The translations under genes were made by a program, and so were the position numbers. A DNA stretch of 64,000 nt, taken from the NCBI GenBank assembly GCA_035279405.1, contig DATEHU010000049.1, positions 1 through 64,000 on the forward strand, in the 5' to 3' direction. Positions 8,893 through 18,687 of this stretch are shown piece by piece; within the stretch, counting starts at the first letter, position 1; every line of letters begins with the position of its first letter. The notes under the pieces are model-generated. The model saw only the letters and a list, made by a program, of their open reading frames with translations. It was not told the DNA's origin and made no database searches. The DNA comes from Gammaproteobacteria bacterium (GTDB lineage Bacteria; Pseudomonadota; Gammaproteobacteria; Natronospirales; REEB76).

Positions 8893-10236
8893 ATGCACAT
8901 CCCGCCCGCACACAACAAGACTCTGGTCGTGGGGCTCGGCCGTACCGGCCTGTCCTGCGTGCGCTTTCTGGCGGCGCGCGGCGCCGAAGTGGCGGTGACC
9001 GACAGCCGGGCACGGCCGCCGGCGCTGTCGCAACTGCGCGAACTGGTGCCGCAGGCGGCGGTGTTCGTGGGCGGATTTTCCGAGCAGGCCCTGGCGGGCG
9101 CCGAGCAGGTGCTGGTGTCGCCGGGCGTGGCGGCCAACGCGCCGTTTCTTGAGACCGCGCGTGCACGCGGCCTGCCGGTGTTCGGGGACATCGAGTTGTT
9201 TGCGCGCACGGTGCGCGCCCCGGTGGTGGGCATCACCGGCTCCAACGGCAAGAGCACGGTAACCACGCTCGTGGGTCGGATGGCAGAGCGCGCCGGGGTC
9301 GACGTGCGCGTCGGCGGCAATCTGGGTACGCCTGCACTGGATTTAATCCGCGCTACTGAACCCGCGCTTTACGTGCTGGAGCTTTCGAGTTTTCAGCTCG
9401 AAGTCACCGATTCATTGCACTGCGCGGTGGCCACGGTGCTCAACATCTCGCCGGATCACATGGACCGCTACGCGCGCGTTGCGGACTATGCCGCCGCCAA
9501 GGCGCGCATCTTCCGGCACTGTGTAACCGCGGTCATCAACCGCGAGGATACGCAAGTGCGCCGCATGGTGCAGGCGCAGCAAAAACAAATCAGCTTCGGT
9601 CTGGACGCCCCCCGGGATGCGAACTATGGAGTGCTCAAGTCCGGCGCTAAGGACTGGTTGGCACGCGGCGCTGAAAGGCTGTTGGCCGTTTCCGAGCTGC
9701 GTATCCGCGGCACACACAATGTCGCCAACGCGCTTGCGGCCCTGGCGCTCGGCGAAGCCGCCGGTCTGCCGTGGCCTGCGATGCTCGCGGCGCTCCGGGA
9801 GTTCCCCGGCCTCCCGCACCGCATGCAGTACTTGGGCACGCGACGCGGCGTCGAGTATTACGACGATTCCAAGGGCACCAACGTGGGCGCGACGCTGGCC
9901 GCAGTCGCCGGCGTCGGTCAGCCGCTGGTGTTGATCGCCGGCGGCGACGGCAAGCACCAGGACTTCGCGCCGCTGGCGCAGGCGCTGGTCGGAAAGGCAC
10001 GCGTCGTGGTGCTGCTCGGCAAGGATGCGGCGGTCATTGAACAAGCACTCGCCGGGCGCGTGCCCAGCGTACGCGTCAAGGACATGCAGGTCGCCGTGGC
10101 GCAAGCCGCAGCGCACGCGCAGGCGGGAGACTGGGTGCTGCTGTCGCCGGCCTGTTCAAGTCTCGACATGTTCGACAATTTCGAGCACCGCGGCCGCGTG
10201 TTTGCCGACGCGGTGGGGAGGCTGGGCGATGGCTGA
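8893..10236 (+). CDS. murD: UDP-MurNAc-L-alanine:D-glutamate ligase MurD
   Basis: MurD adds D-glutamate to UDP-MurNAc-L-Ala. The 447-residue protein has an N-terminal Rossmann-like domain (VVGLGRTGLSCVRFL), the Mur-ligase P-loop GITGSNGKSTVTT, the central LSSFQLE segment, and YYDDSKGTNVGAT in the C-terminal half, all typical of MurD. It starts 10 bases after mraY and overlaps the ftsW start by 8 bases. Confidence 0.97.
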   Translation: MHIPPAHNKTLVVGLGRTGLSCVRFLAARGAEVAVTDSRARPPALSQLRELVPQAAVFVGGFSEQALAGAEQVLVSPGVAANAPFLETARARGLPVFGDIELFARTVRAPVVGITGSNGKSTVTTLVGRMAERAGVDVRVGGNLGTPALDLIRATEPALYVLELSSFQLEVTDSLHCAVATVLNISPDHMDRYARVADYAAAKARIFRHCVTAVINREDTQVRRMVQAQQKQISFGLDAPRDANYGVLKSGAKDWLARGAERLLAVSELRIRGTHNVANALAALALGEAAGLPWPAMLAALREFPGLPHRMQYLGTRRGVEYYDDSKGTNVGATLAAVAGVGQPLVLIAGGDGKHQDFAPLAQALVGKARVVVLLGKDAAVIEQALAGRVPSVRVKDMQVAVAQAAAHAQAGDWVLLSPACSSLDMFDNFEHRGRVFADAVGRLGDG

Positions 10237-11395
10237 GGTCCGTGCCATCGCCGGCCGCCGTACGCTCGCGCCCGACCGCGCGCTGTGGATGACGGCAGCG
10301 CTGATTCTCGGCCTGGGGCTGGTGATGGTGGCCTCGGCTTCGATTACGCTGGCTGACAAGACCACCGGCAATCCCTTTTATTTTTTCGAGCGCCAGTTTG
10401 TCTATGCGCTTGCGGGCCTGATCGTGGCGGGCGTGGTTTACCACGTGCCGCTCAGCTGGTGGTTGCGCGGCACTTTTCCGCTGCTGATGCTGGCGCTGGC
10501 GATGCTCGCGGTGGTGCTGATCCCGGGCATCGGCCGCTATGTCAACGGCAGCATTCGCTGGATAGACCTCGGGCCTTTCCGCCTGCAGGTGTCGGAGCCG
10601 GCGCGCCTGCTGATACTCATATATATAGCCGGCTACGTGGTGCGGCGGCAGGCGGAACTCGCGGAGCGCTTCAGCGGCTCGCTCAAGCCCATGCTCGTGG
10701 TAGGCCTGGCGGCGCTGTTGCTCTTGATGGAACCGGATTTCGGCGCCGCCATGGTGCTGATCGCCACGGCCATGGCCATGCTGTTCTTCGGCGGCGCGCG
10801 CCTGCGCGATTTCACCGGCCTGGCCGCGCTCGGCGTGCTGGGTTTCGTGGTGCTGGCCGTGGCCTCGCCGTACCGGCTGGAACGTCTCACCGGCTTCCTG
10901 CATCCCTGGAGCCATCCATTCGACAGCGGCTTCCAGCTCACCAATTCGCTGATTGCCATCGGGCGCGGCGGCTTCTTCGGCGTGGGCCTGGGCGAGAGCG
11001 TGCAGAAGCTGTTCTACCTGCCGGAAGCGCATACCGATTTCCTGTTCGCGGTGCTGGCCGAGGAACTCGGGCTGCTGGGCTGTATGGCGGTGATTGCGCT
11101 GTATTTCATGCTCACCTGGCGCGCGGTGGTGATCGCACGCCGGGCGGCACGTGCTGGCCAGCTGTTCGGTGCGCAACTCGCCTTCGGCCTGGGTCTGTGG
11201 ATCGGCCTGCAGGCGTTCATCAACATGGGCGTGAACATGGGCGCGCTCCCGACCAAGGGTCTGACGCTGCCGCTCATGAGTTACGGCGGCAGCAGCCTGA
11301 TCGTGATCTGTGCGGCCATCGGTTTGATTCTGCGCGTGAACATGGAAACACGCTCCAGTCGCAACTGGCTGGAACGCAGCGCGGCCGGCACGTGA
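10229..11395 (+). CDS. ftsW: Septal peptidoglycan glycosyltransferase FtsW
   Basis: FtsW is the SEDS-family polymerase that makes septal glycan strands from lipid II together with FtsI. The 388-residue protein is a polytopic membrane protein. SEDS features include WIDLGPFRLQVSEPARL, the loop with LMEPDFGAAMV, and the C-terminal PTKGLTLPLMSYGGSSL block. The start at 10229 is chosen because MAEVRA opens directly before the first membrane segment; the longer frame from 10025 would lie within murD. A palindrome-rich stretch separates it from murG. Confidence 0.95.
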   Translation: MAEVRAIAGRRTLAPDRALWMTAALILGLGLVMVASASITLADKTTGNPFYFFERQFVYALAGLIVAGVVYHVPLSWWLRGTFPLLMLALAMLAVVLIPGIGRYVNGSIRWIDLGPFRLQVSEPARLLILIYIAGYVVRRQAELAERFSGSLKPMLVVGLAALLLLMEPDFGAAMVLIATAMAMLFFGGARLRDFTGLAALGVLGFVVLAVASPYRLERLTGFLHPWSHPFDSGFQLTNSLIAIGRGGFFGVGLGESVQKLFYLPEAHTDFLFAVLAEELGLLGCMAVIALYFMLTWRAVVIARRAARAGQLFGAQLAFGLGLWIGLQAFINMGVNMGALPTKGLTLPLMSYGGSSLIVICAAIGLILRVNMETRSSRNWLERSAAGT

Positions 11396-11452
11396 ACACG
11401 GAGACCGAGAAATGCATGTAGTGCTGATGAGCGAGCGGGTCCGGGGTATTCA

Positions 11453-11536
11453 GCGGAATGCCGGTGGCATTCCGCCCCGGCCGAGCGCCGGTACATGGAT
11501 GTACCGGCTGGTGAACGCACCATGGATGGGTCCATG
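11453..11536. repeat. Cluster of palindromic repeats between ftsW and murG
   Basis: Three hairpins follow one another. GCGGAATGCC and GGCATTCCGC surround the loop GGT (11453-11475). GCCGGTACAT and ATGTACCGGC surround GG (11487-11508). CATGGA and TCCATG flank TGGG (11521-11536). The same layout (a GGT-loop stem, then a 10-bp stem around GG with an ATGGAT core, then ACCATGGATGG-like sequence) recurs inside the 3' end of ftsQ. It is probably one repeat family that inserted twice in this cluster. Confidence 0.8.
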
Positions 11537-11551
11537 CACAACGAGAGGTCC

Positions 11552-12628
11552 ATGAAGATCGTGATTATGGCCGGCGGCACTGGTGGACACGTCTTCCCCG
11601 CTCTCGCGGTAGCCGATGTGCTGCGCGCGCGTGGGCACGAAGTTGCCTGGATCGGCACGCGCCAAGGTCTGGAAGCGCGCGTGGTGCCCGCGGCCGGCAT
11701 TCCCATGGAATGGATTGACGTTGGCGGTCTGCGTGGCAAGGGGTGGAGAACTCTTTTGATGTCGCCGTGGCGCCTGGTACGTGCCGTGCAGCAGGCGCGG
11801 CGGATTTTCCGGCGGCTGCGGCCGGCGGTGGCGCTCGGCATGGGCGGATTCGCGAGCGGGCCGGGCGGTTTGGCGGCGCGCCTGAGCGGCTGTCCGCTGG
11901 TGTTGCACGAACAAAATTCCGTGCCGGGCGTTACCAACCGCGTACTGAGTCACATGGCGCGGCGCGTGCTCGAAGGTTTTCCCGGCAGCTTCAGCGCCGC
12001 ACGCGGTGCCGAATTCATAGGCAATCCAGTGCGCGGCGCGATTGCCGCCTTGCCTCCGCCGGAGCTGCGCTTTGCCGGCCGCAGCGGCGCCCTGTGTGTG
12101 CTGGTGATTGGCGGCAGCCAGGGCGCGCGCGTCCTGAATCAGACAGTGCCGGACGCGATTGCACTGTGGCCAGCGCTGCCGCGTCCGGAGGTCTGGCATC
12201 AGACCGGTGCGCGCGATGCGGAATCCGTGGCTGCCGCGTACCGCGCGCAGGGCATAAAGGCGCGCGTCGCTCCGTTCATCGAGGACATGGCCGCGGCCTA
12301 TGGCTGGGCGGATGTCGCCGTGTGCCGCGCCGGCGCACTTACGATCGCGGAACTCACCGCAGCCGGATTGGGCGCGGTGCTGGTGCCATTCGCGGCCGCG
12401 GTGGATGACCACCAGACCCGCAATGCGCAATTCCTGGTGCGTGCCGCTGCGGCCGAACTGTTGCTGCAAGCGGCGCTGTCCGCTGAAAGTCTGCAAGCCG
12501 TGCTGCAACGCATGGCGAAGGATCGCCAGATGTTGCTGGCCATGGCGCAGCGCGCTCGCGCGCTCGCCAAACCGCAGGCCGCGCTCAGGGTGGCCGAAGC
12601 CTGCCTGCAGGCGGGAGGCGCGGCATGA
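11552..12628 (+). CDS. murG: Lipid II synthase MurG
   Basis: MurG (GT28) transfers GlcNAc to lipid I to give lipid II, on the cytoplasmic face of the membrane. The 358-residue protein begins with the G-loop [16 protein letters not shown] and has the second glycine-rich loop [12 protein letters not shown]. The donor-binding region includes [23 protein letters not shown]. The start at 11552 (MKIVIMAGG) has GAGAGG upstream and fits the family. A frame open from 11495 would add 19 residues made only of palindromic repeat sequence. The stop overlaps murC by ATGA. Confidence 0.96.
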   Translation: MKIVIMAGGTGGHVFPALAVADVLRARGHEVAWIGTRQGLEARVVPAAGIPMEWIDVGGLRGKGWRTLLMSPWRLVRAVQQARRIFRRLRPAVALGMGGFASGPGGLAARLSGCPLVLHEQNSVPGVTNRVLSHMARRVLEGFPGSFSAARGAEFIGNPVRGAIAALPPPELRFAGRSGALCVLVIGGSQGARVLNQTVPDAIALWPALPRPEVWHQTGARDAESVAAAYRAQGIKARVAPFIEDMAAAYGWADVAVCRAGALTIAELTAAGLGAVLVPFAAAVDDHQTRNAQFLVRAAAAELLLQAALSAESLQAVLQRMAKDRQMLLAMAQRARALAKPQAALRVAEACLQAGGAA

Positions 12629-14064
12629 GCGAACTCATGCGCCGCATCCGCCGCATCCATCTGGTCGGCATCGGCGGCGCCGGCATGGGCGGTATCGCCG
12701 AAGTGCTGTTGAATCTCGGCTATCAGGTGAGCGGCTCGGATCTGCGCACCAACGCCATCACCCGGCGTCTCACCGGCCTGGGCGCGCGCGTGCTCGCGGG
12801 CCACCGCGCCGAGAATCTGGGCGACGCGGACGTGGTGGTGATTTCGAGCGCGGTCCACGAGGACAACGTGGAAGTAGCTGCGGCGCACGCGCGACGTACA
12901 CCCGTGGTGCGGCGCGCGGAAATGCTCGCCGAGCTCATGCGCTTCCGCTTCGGCATCGCCGTGGCCGGCACCCACGGCAAGACCACCACCACCAGCCTGG
13001 TGGCGAGCGTGCTGTCCGAGGGCGGGCTGGATCCCACGTTCGTGATCGGCGGCCGGCTGATCAGCGCCGGCAGCAACGCGCATCTCGGCACCGGACGTTA
13101 TCTGGTGGCCGAGGCCGACGAAAGCGACGCCTCGTTCCTGCACCTGCAGCCGCTGATTGCCGTGGTCACGAACATCGACGCCGACCACCTCGGCACCTAT
13201 CAGGGCGATTTCAGCCGGCTGCGCACCACCTTTGTGGAATTCCTGCAGCACCTGCCGTTTTACGGTCTCGCGGTGCTGTGTCTGGACGATGCCGAAGTGC
13301 GCGAGGTGCTGTCGCAAGTGGCGCGACCAATGCTCACCTACGGCACCGACGCAAGCGCGGATTTCCGCGCCGGCGACATTCGCCGCGACGGCCGCAAGAC
13401 GCATTTCAAGGCATGGCGGCCCGGCCAGCGCGCGCCGCTGGAGGTCACGCTGAATCTGGCCGGTCGCCACAACGTGTTGAATGCCCTGGCCGCCATGGTG
13501 GTGGCGCAGGATCTGGGCGTGAACGACGACGCCGTGCTCAAAGCGTTCGCCGGTTTTCAGGGCGTGGGCCGGCGCTTCCAGATTCACGGCGAGATCAACA
13601 CCGCCGCCGGCCGGGTGTTGCTGGTGGACGACTACGGCCACCATCCGCGCGAACTCGCGGTCACGATTCAGGCGGCGCGCGAAGGCTGGCCGGGACGGCG
13701 GTTGGTGGTGGCCTTCCAGCCGCACCGCTACAGCCGCACGCGCGACCTATTCGAGGACTTCGCCGAAGTGCTGTCGCAGGTGGATGCCCTGGTGTTGCTC
13801 GAGGTGTACGCCGCGGGCGAAGCGCCGATTGCCGGCGCGGATGCGCGTGCGCTGGCGCGCTCCATCCGTAACCGTGGGCGCGTGGATCCGGTATTCGTGT
13901 TGCACACCCAGGATTTGCCGCAGGCACTCGCGGGCGTGCTGCGCGACGGTGATCTGCTGCTCACGCTGGGTGCCGGCGACATCGGCGTGATGGCGGCCGA
14001 GTTGCCGCAGCATCTGGCTGCCGCGCACGCGCCTGTCGTCCCCGACCAGGAGGCGCACTCATGA
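12625..14064 (+). CDS. murC: UDP-MurNAc:L-alanine ligase MurC
   Basis: MurC adds the first amino acid, L-alanine, to UDP-MurNAc. The 479-residue protein has the N-terminal [17 protein letters not shown] loop, the P-loop [26 protein letters not shown], and [13 protein letters not shown] in the C-terminal region. It overlaps murG at its start and ftsQ at its end (ATGA each). In many gammaproteobacteria murB and/or ddl lie between murC and ftsQ; here there is no room for either. Confidence 0.97.
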   Translation: MSELMRRIRRIHLVGIGGAGMGGIAEVLLNLGYQVSGSDLRTNAITRRLTGLGARVLAGHRAENLGDADVVVISSAVHEDNVEVAAAHARRTPVVRRAEMLAELMRFRFGIAVAGTHGKTTTTSLVASVLSEGGLDPTFVIGGRLISAGSNAHLGTGRYLVAEADESDASFLHLQPLIAVVTNIDADHLGTYQGDFSRLRTTFVEFLQHLPFYGLAVLCLDDAEVREVLSQVARPMLTYGTDASADFRAGDIRRDGRKTHFKAWRPGQRAPLEVTLNLAGRHNVLNALAAMVVAQDLGVNDDAVLKAFAGFQGVGRRFQIHGEINTAAGRVLLVDDYGHHPRELAVTIQAAREGWPGRRLVVAFQPHRYSRTRDLFEDFAEVLSQVDALVLLEVYAAGEAPIAGADARALARSIRNRGRVDPVFVLHTQDLPQALAGVLRDGDLLLTLGAGDIGVMAAELPQHLAAAHAPVVPDQEAHS

Positions 14065-15110
14065 ATACGCGCATTTCCCGCATCGGCCTGCACGTCACGC
14101 GGGGGCAGGTGATCGGCGCCAGCCTGCTGGGTTTGCTGCTGGCTGCGGGAATCGCCTCGGCCGTGCATTACACGCGGCCGCTGCTGGCCGGGCCCGCGCT
14201 CACGCAATTGGTGATTACCGGCAGGCTCGAGCATGTACCGCCGCAGGCCGTGCAGGACGCAGTGCGCTCGGCGTTAGGCAGCGGATTCTTCACCACGCAC
14301 GTGGATGCGGTGCGCAGCGCGGTTGCGGCGCTGCCGTGGGTGGCGAGCGCTGCGGTGCGCCGCAGTTGGCCGCACACGCTGTACGTCGAGGTCACCGAAG
14401 AGCAGCCGGTGGTGCGCTGGAATGGCAACGGACTGATGGATACCGGCGGCCGCGTGTTCGTGCATTCCGATGACAGCGCCTGGGCCCGGTTGCCGGTGCT
14501 GAATGGCCCGGACGGCAGCGAAGCGGATCTGCTGGCCGAGTATCACACCTTCGCCGCGTTGCTCGCGCCACATGCACTCGTGCTGCGGCAGCTCACGGTG
14601 GATGCGCGCGGCGATGCCAGCCTGCAGTTGGGAAATGGCCTGGAGGTGCGCCTCGGTCGCGAAAACGCCGAGCTGCGGCTCGAACGTTTTGTGAGCGTGG
14701 CTTTGCCGACGTTAGCGGCGCAATTGCCTGGCGTGGCCTATGTGGACATGCGCTACACCAATGGGTTTGCCGTCGGTTACATGCCGACCTGCCGGTGGCA
14801 GGTCGGCGCCGACGGCAAACGCCGCGCCATGGATGGCGCGGCTGGACAGCGCACCAGGGATGGTTCTCAGGCCTGCAATGCTCCTTGCGTGGCGTCTACT
14901 CAGCCAACAGCGGTCGGCGCCGACGGCAACCGTCGCGGCAGGGGCGAGAAGCAAAGCTTCGAGCGGGCTGCCAAGGATGGCAGCACTGGGCTGATCACCA
15001 TGGATGGTTCGCAGAGCTGCAGCGCGCCTTGCGCGGCGGTCGGTCCGGGCTCCATGGGTGGCTCGCCAGGAACCTGCGCAACTACCAACGAGGTTCGTCC
15101 TAATGGTTAG
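14061..15110 (+). CDS. ftsQ: Cell division protein FtsQ with repeat-derived C-terminal tail
   Basis: FtsQ links FtsL/FtsB and recruits later division proteins. Residues 1-240 look normal: a membrane segment near 15-35, a POTRA domain (about 47-117, including ITGRLEHVP and [14 protein letters not shown]), and a beta domain ending [15 protein letters not shown]. Typical FtsQ proteins end close to this point. Here the frame continues for about 109 residues made of two imperfect copies of a Gly/Ala/Arg/Asp-rich unit (starting VGADGKRR at about 248 and VGADGNRR at about 285). They are encoded by palindromic DNA repeats. The last residues, RPNG, overlap the ftsA start by 8 bases, which may be the ancestral junction. 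The tail is probably disordered; whether it is kept in the mature protein is unknown. Confidence 0.9.
   Translation: MNTRISRIGLHVTRGQVIGASLLGLLLAAGIASAVHYTRPLLAGPALTQLVITGRLEHVPPQAVQDAVRSALGSGFFTTHVDAVRSAVAALPWVASAAVRRSWPHTLYVEVTEEQPVVRWNGNGLMDTGGRVFVHSDDSAWARLPVLNGPDGSEADLLAEYHTFAALLAPHALVLRQLTVDARGDASLQLGNGLEVRLGRENAELRLERFVSVALPTLAAQLPGVAYVDMRYTNGFAVGYMPTCRWQVGADGKRRAMDGAAGQRTRDGSQACNAPCVASTQPTAVGADGNRRGRGEKQSFERAAKDGSTGLITMDGSQSCSAPCAAVGPGSMGGSPGTCATTNEVRPNG
14783..15060. repeat. Palindromic repeat array inside the 3' end of ftsQ
   Basis: The array opens with GCCGACCTGCC/GGCAGGTCGGC around GGT (14783-14807), then GCCGCGCCAT/ATGGCGCGGC around GG (14821-14842). A second, diverged copy follows. 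GGATGG-containing segments recur at 14829 and 14973 (144 bases apart), each followed by CTCAG or CGCAG, TGCA and CCTTGCG blocks. GTCGGCGCCGACGGCAA recurs at 14802 and 14913 (111 bases apart). Both offsets are multiples of three, so the ftsQ frame stays open. The second copy has about 33 extra bases including GAAGC/GCTTC. Confidence 0.85.
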
Positions 15111-16344
15111 AAAGACCGACAAGCAACTGATTGTTGGACTCGACGTCGGCACCTCCAAAGTCGTAGCCATCGTCGGAGAAATCCTCGCCGATGGCAGCAT
15201 CGAAATCGTCGGCATCGGGTCGCACCCCTCGCGCGGCCTGAAGCGCGGAGTGGTGGTCAACATCGAGTCCACGGTGCAGTCCATTCAGCGTGCCGTGGCC
15301 GAGGCCGAATTGATGGCCGGTTGCCAGATCCACTCGGTGTACACCGGCATCGCCGGCGGCCACGTGCGCAGCCTGAACTCGCACGGGGTCGTAGCCATCC
15401 GCGACAAGGAAGTGACCGCGGGCGACGTGGAGCGCGTGATTGACGCGGCGCGCGCCGTGAGCGTGCCGGCGGACCAGAAAATCCTGCATGTCCTGCCGCA
15501 GGACTTCGTGATTGACGGCCAGGACGGCATCCGTGAGCCCGTGGGCATGTCCGGGGTGCGCCTTGAAGTGCACGTGCACATCGTCACCGGCGCGCTCAGC
15601 GCCGCGCAAAACATCGTGCGCTGCGTGGAGCGCTGCGGCCTGAAGGTGGACGACATCATCCTCGAGCAACTGGCCTCCAGTTATGCAGTGCTCAACGAGG
15701 ATGAGAAGGACCTGGGCGTATGCCTGGTGGATATCGGCGGCGGTACCACCGACATCGCGGTGTTTACCGAAGGTGCCATCCGCCACACCGCGGTGATCCC
15801 GATCGCCGGCGACCAGGTCACGAACGACATTGCGGTGGCCTTGCGCACGCCCACGCATCATGCCGAGGACATCAAGATCAAATACGCCTGCGCACTGCCG
15901 CAACTCGCGAGTGCCGACGAGACCATCGAAGTGCCGAGTGTCGGCGAGCGGCCTGCGCGGCGCCTTGCGCGCCAGACGCTCGCCGAAGTGGTCGAGCCGC
16001 GTTACGAGGAACTCTTCAGCCTGGTGCACGCGGAGTTGCGGCGCAGCGGGTTCGAGGACGCGGTGCCCGCGGGCGTGGTGCTTACCGGCGGCAGCGCCAA
16101 GATGGAAGGCGCGGTGGAACTCGCCGAAGAAGTATTCCACTCGCCGGTGCGCCTGGGCGTGCCGCAGTACGTCACCGGACTGGCGGACGTGGTGCGCAAT
16201 CCGATTCACGCCACCGGCGTGGGCTTGTTGTTGTTCGGCGCGCAAAGCCTGCCGCGCGACGGCAGTTCGCGGCGCCTGGCGGGCAACGTGAATGTCAAAG
16301 ATGTATGGCAACGCATGAAGCAGTGGTTTCAGGGTTCGTTTTGA
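15103..16344 (+). CDS. ftsA: Cell division protein FtsA
   Basis: FtsA is an actin-like ATPase that ties FtsZ to the membrane. The 413-residue protein begins VGLDVGTSKVVAIVGE (phosphate-1 motif) and has CLVDIGGGTTDIAVF (phosphate-2) and VVLTGGSAKMEG (adenosine motif). The 1C subdomain lies near residues 80-165. It ends in the amphipathic membrane-targeting helix DVWQRMKQWFQGSF. The start at 15103 overlaps the end of the extended ftsQ frame by 8 bases, with only a weak ribosome-binding site (GAGG near 15090). Confidence 0.97.
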   Translation: MVRKTDKQLIVGLDVGTSKVVAIVGEILADGSIEIVGIGSHPSRGLKRGVVVNIESTVQSIQRAVAEAELMAGCQIHSVYTGIAGGHVRSLNSHGVVAIRDKEVTAGDVERVIDAARAVSVPADQKILHVLPQDFVIDGQDGIREPVGMSGVRLEVHVHIVTGALSAAQNIVRCVERCGLKVDDIILEQLASSYAVLNEDEKDLGVCLVDIGGGTTDIAVFTEGAIRHTAVIPIAGDQVTNDIAVALRTPTHHAEDIKIKYACALPQLASADETIEVPSVGERPARRLARQTLAEVVEPRYEELFSLVHAELRRSGFEDAVPAGVVLTGGSAKMEGAVELAEEVFHSPVRLGVPQYVTGLADVVRNPIHATGVGLLLFGAQSLPRDGSSRRLAGNVNVKDVWQRMKQWFQGSF

Positions 16345-16377
16345 CTGAATTCAGCAACCAGCAGAGGAGACCGGGAC

Positions 16378-17550
16378 ATGAACTGGACAATTGAAGAGGA
16401 CGTGAATCAGAGCGCGGTCATCAAGGTGGTGGGCGTGGGCGGCGGCGGCGGCAACGCCGTGCAGCATATGCTGGCGAGCGGCATCGAGGGCGTGGATTTC
16501 GTCGCCATCAATACCGACGCGCAGGTACTGAAGAAAATCAACGCCCGCACCACGTTGCAGATCGGCAGCAATCTCACCCGCGGACTGGGGGCCGGCTCCA
16601 ATCCGGAAACCGGCAAACAAGCCGCGCTCGAGGATCGCGACCGCCTGGAAGAGGTGCTGCGCGGCAGCGACATGGTGTTCATCACTGCGGGCATGGGCGG
16701 GGGCACCGGTACCGGGGCCGCGCCGGTGGTAGCGCAAGTGGCCAAAGAACTGGACGTGCTGGTGGTGGCCGTAGTCACCAAGCCGTTTCCGCATGAAGGC
16801 AGCAAGCGCATGAAAGTGGCGGAACAGGGCTTGACCGAGCTCGCGCAATACGTGGACTCGTTGATCGTGATTCCTAACGAAAAACTTTCAGCCGTGCTGG
16901 GACGCGATTTGCCCGTGCTGCAGGCCTTCCAGGCGGCCAACGAAGTGCTGCATGGCGCAGTGCGCGGTATCGCCGACATCATCACGCGGCCGGGACTCAT
17001 GAACCTGGACTTTGCCGACGTGCGCACGGTGATGGCCGAGATGGGCACCGCGATGATGGGTACCGGTCACGCGAGCGGCGAGGGCCGTGCACGTCGCGCC
17101 ACCGAGGCCGCGGTCACCAGTCCATTGCTGGAAAACATCAACCTGCAGGGCGCACGCGGCATTTTGGTGAACATCACCGCGGGCATGGACCTGACCATGG
17201 GCGAATACGAGGAAGTCATGGACATCGCCCACGGTTACGCGGTCGAGGATGCGTCCATCAAGGTCGGTACCGTGCTCGATCCATCCATGAACGACGAAAT
17301 CCGCGTGACCGTGGTGGCTACCGGCCTGACGCGGCCGCAGGCGCAGACCGTTACCGCGGTGAAGCCCGTGCCCGTGGCGGTGCCCGCACCCGAGCTCGTG
17401 CCCTTGGCACGTACGGGCACCGATGAACGCCCGGACTGGAAAAAACTCGAGCGCCCCGCTTATGCGCGGCAGCGGGACCGGAATGATCATGACCCTCAAA
17501 GTCAGGACTACCTCGACATCCCCGCCTTTCTGAGGCGACAGGCGGACTGA
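16378..17550 (+). CDS. ftsZ: Cell division protein FtsZ
   Basis: FtsZ is the tubulin-like GTPase that forms the Z ring. The 390-residue protein has [14 protein letters not shown] near the N-terminus, the tubulin signature [10 protein letters not shown], and the T7-loop region [13 protein letters not shown] variable linker (about residues 318-375) leads to the conserved C-terminal peptide DIPAFLRRQ, which binds FtsA, ZipA and other partners. A purine-rich ribosome-binding site (AGAGGAG) lies just upstream. Confidence 0.98.
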   Translation: MNWTIEEDVNQSAVIKVVGVGGGGGNAVQHMLASGIEGVDFVAINTDAQVLKKINARTTLQIGSNLTRGLGAGSNPETGKQAALEDRDRLEEVLRGSDMVFITAGMGGGTGTGAAPVVAQVAKELDVLVVAVVTKPFPHEGSKRMKVAEQGLTELAQYVDSLIVIPNEKLSAVLGRDLPVLQAFQAANEVLHGAVRGIADIITRPGLMNLDFADVRTVMAEMGTAMMGTGHASGEGRARRATEAAVTSPLLENINLQGARGILVNITAGMDLTMGEYEEVMDIAHGYAVEDASIKVGTVLDPSMNDEIRVTVVATGLTRPQAQTVTAVKPVPVAVPAPELVPLARTGTDERPDWKKLERPAYARQRDRNDHDPQSQDYLDIPAFLRRQAD

Positions 17551-17578
17551 AAAAACCGGATGTAAGGTTATGAAATCC

Positions 17579-17606
17579 TTGAGGCTGGAGGCGGCGCTGT
17601 GATACC
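17579..17606 (+). promoter_or_regulatory. Possible lpxC promoter
   Basis: TTGAGG (17579-17584) and GATACC (17601-17606) are 16 bases apart in the 196-base gap between ftsZ and lpxC. The match is modest. A separate lpxC promoter downstream of ftsZ is common in gammaproteobacteria. Confidence 0.3.
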
Positions 17607-17746
17607 GTACACGCTCGTTCACCATCAGGCGCGCGTGGAGGGTAGCCCGTGGCAAACTGCCAAACTTGGCACAAGCTACACGAAGGCGCCCGTCAACCGG
17701 GGCCCGACAGGCACGCGATTCCTGACAGGGCAGATTGCACGACCGC

Positions 17747-18658
17747 ATGTTGAAACAGCGCACGCTCAAGAATTCGATCCGCGCCACCGGCGTGGGACTG
17801 CACACCGGCGAAAAGGTTTACATGACCCTGCGCCCGGCGGCACCCAATACCGGAGTGCTGTTTCGTCGCGTGGATCTGGAACAACCCGTCGAGATCCGCG
17901 CTAACGCCGAACACGTCGGCGACACCATGTTGGGCACCACGCTGGTGGACGGCGAGGTGCGCGTTTCCACCGTTGAACACCTGTTGTCCGCCTTCGCCGG
18001 CTTGGGCATAGACAACGCGTATGTGGACCTGAGCGCCCCGGAAGTGCCGATCATGGATGGCAGCGCCGGTCCGTTCGTGTTCCTGCTGCAGTCCGCCGGC
18101 ATCGAAGAGCAGAACGCCCACAAGCGCTTCATCCGCATCCGCGACACCGTGGAAGTGCGCGACGGCGACAAATGGGCGCGCTTTGAACGCTTCGATGGAT
18201 TCAAAGTCAGCTTCCAGATCGACTTCGATCACCCGATTTTCAAAAAGCACACGCAGAGCGCGAGTGTGGATTTCTCCACCACCTCCTTCGTCAAGGAGGT
18301 AAGCCGCGCGCGCACCTTCGGATTCATGCGCGATATTGAAATGCTGCGCCAGAAGCACCTGACGCTGGGCGCGTCGCTGGACAACGCCATTGCGCTCGAT
18401 GACTACCGTATCCTCAATGAGGACGGCTTGCGTTACGAGGACGAGTTTGTCAAACACAAGATTCTGGATTCCATTGGGGATTTGTATCTGCTCGGCCACA
18501 GCCTGATCGGAGCATTCAGTGCTTACAAGTCCGGTCACGGTCTCAACAATACTTTGCTGCGCGCACTGCTCGCGCAGAAGACGGCTTGGGAAGAAGTCAC
18601 TTTTGATGACGCAGCCGCGGCACCGATTTCCTACATGACTCCGGTGCACGCGCTTTAG
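17747..18658 (+). CDS. lpxC: UDP-3-O-acyl-N-acetylglucosamine deacetylase LpxC
   Basis: LpxC is the zinc amidase that commits precursors to lipid A. The 303-residue protein matches the E. coli enzyme from its first residues ([20 protein letters not shown]). It keeps the zinc ligands and catalytic residues: STVEHLLSA (first His), MDGSAGPFV, and [15 protein letters not shown] (His and Asp). SGHGLNN supplies the active-site His. The start at 17747 is set by that N-terminus; an in-frame TTG at 17735 is less likely. It closes the dcw cluster and faces the oppositely oriented dciA. Confidence 0.97.
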   Translation: MLKQRTLKNSIRATGVGLHTGEKVYMTLRPAAPNTGVLFRRVDLEQPVEIRANAEHVGDTMLGTTLVDGEVRVSTVEHLLSAFAGLGIDNAYVDLSAPEVPIMDGSAGPFVFLLQSAGIEEQNAHKRFIRIRDTVEVRDGDKWARFERFDGFKVSFQIDFDHPIFKKHTQSASVDFSTTSFVKEVSRARTFGFMRDIEMLRQKHLTLGASLDNAIALDDYRILNEDGLRYEDEFVKHKILDSIGDLYLLGHSLIGAFSAYKSGHGLNNTLLRALLAQKTAWEEVTFDDAAAAPISYMTPVHAL

Positions 18659-18687
18659 GCGTATGCGGTAGTTGCGCTGGGCGGAGA

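Noticed and set aside
11495-11551. Longer MurG with 19 extra N-terminal residues
   Set aside because: These residues are encoded wholly by a palindromic repeat, and a better ribosome-binding site serves the start at 11552.
14783-15060. CRISPR-like array in the ftsQ 3' end
   Set aside because: The copies are few, diverged, contiguous and palindromic, without regular unique spacers or cas genes; it is a tandem palindromic repeat.
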